Assembly: GCA_018384365.1 (NCBI GenBank)
Contig: JAHAYX010000044.1
Location: 1-49,441, forward strand
Reading direction: 5' to 3'
DNA from: Clostridiaceae bacterium
Lineage (GTDB): Bacteria > Bacillota > Clostridia > Oscillospirales > QAMX01
Length of the DNA stretch: 49,441 bases
Below, one piece after another: positions 49,303 through 49,441 of the stretch. The translations under genes and the position numbers were made by a program. The notes below the pieces were generated by a model. That model had not been told where the DNA came from and did no database searches. It worked only from the letters and a program-made list of their open reading frames with translations. Positions within the stretch are counted from its first letter, which is position 1; every line of letters starts with the position of its first letter.

Positions 49303-49441
49303 ATGTCCGACCGAAGCAAATTCGACATTGAGCTGCCGCAGTCGATCATCGATTCCTTTGCAAGACATTTGGTTTCGGAAATCCGAAAGTATTACGACAG
49401 TGAGGAAGGCCAGGCGGCATTCGAGGAATGGCTGAAGCAGC
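49303..49441 (+). CDS. Start of an integrative-element gene, cut by the window edge
   Basis: The ATG at 49303 follows AGGAGGAG and opens MSDRSKFDIELPQSIIDSFA; 46 codons are visible with no stop. The acidic, helical content resembles small proteins at the head of transfer operons in Clostridia. The function cannot be said from this fragment. Confidence 0.8.
   Translation, partial: MSDRSKFDIELPQSIIDSFARHLVSEIRKYYDSEEGQAAFEEWLKQ

Larger units (their letters stand above)
43723..49441. mobile_element. One end of an integrative element (runs past the window)
   Basis: A large serine recombinase lies at the boundary with chromosomal genes, followed by an XRE regulator, cargo-like genes, a DUF6061-like gene and the start of a further gene. 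GC content is lower than the flanking backbone. The exact attachment site was not found; the left edge must be between the MoaF-like stop codon at 43,722 and about 43,830. Confidence 0.7.

Noticed and set aside
1-49441. CRISPR arrays, rRNA or tRNA genes
   Set aside because: No regularly spaced short repeats and no tRNA- or rRNA-like sequence were found by eye on either strand. The only tandem repeat is the coding one in the kinase.

Overview
The window looks like a chromosome segment from a low-oxygen, probably gut-dwelling Clostridia (Oscillospirales/Ruminococcaceae-like) bacterium. This is inferred from sigma-A promoters with 16-17 bp spacers, strong GGAGG-type ribosome binding sites, a T-box leader, a clostridial Crp/Fnr-ferredoxin pair, and plant-glycan enzymes. 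No rRNA, tRNA or CRISPR array is visible.

Layout. (1) 1-22,250 is GC-rich chromosomal backbone: a T-box-controlled ileS; two Gfo/Idh/MocA sugar oxidoreductases; a GNAT/XRE pair; an uncharacterised (alpha/alpha)-toroid glycosidase-like protein; a MATE exporter divergent from a YjjG-type HAD phosphatase; a PrsA-like foldase; three small hypothetical genes; a CE15-like esterase; a NudC-like hydrolase; Crp/Fnr divergent from a ferredoxin; Ogt; and a GH3 beta-glucosidase. (2) 22,250-32,250 is clearly AT-richer and looks foreign. It holds a secreted C39-like peptidase with an in-frame amber codon just after its signal peptide, then a co-directional phospho-signalling cassette: PP2C phosphatase, Ser/Thr kinase with PASTA and BspA-type repeats, FHA membrane protein, FHA-FHA-ABC exporter, and an orphan 432-residue protein. 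(3) 32,380-35,500 is insertion-sequence wreckage: a decayed IS21-family element sits inside a decayed IS66-family element. (4) 35,640-36,520 is a SAM methyltransferase preceded by a short leader peptide and mutually exclusive hairpins, which looks like translational attenuation. (5) 36,586-43,722 returns to GC-rich backbone: pyroglutamyl peptidase divergent from an L-cysteine-desulfidase-family protein, then a carbohydrate module (cupin/PMI-like protein, MGH1-like glycoside hydrolase, MoaF-like protein). (6) From about 43,730 to the right edge lies one end of an integrative element: large serine recombinase, XRE regulator, a PUA-like/nuclease-like protein, an MBL-fold hydrolase, an EF-hand-motif protein, a small DUF6061-like protein, and the start of a gene cut by the window edge.

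How the genes may work together. The esterase, GH3, toroid protein, oxidoreductases, cupin, MGH1-like hydrolase and MoaF-like protein fit plant glycan or glycoside breakdown, mostly as separately promoted genes. The kinase, phosphatase, FHA protein and FHA-ABC exporter form a plausible closed phosphorylation circuit controlling export, resembling the PknF-Rv1747 pair of mycobacteria. The most interesting candidates are this phospho-regulated exporter, the cupin/GH/MoaF-like module, the methyltransferase attenuator and the small possible defence operon beside the recombinase. All family calls come from reading motifs; no database search was run.
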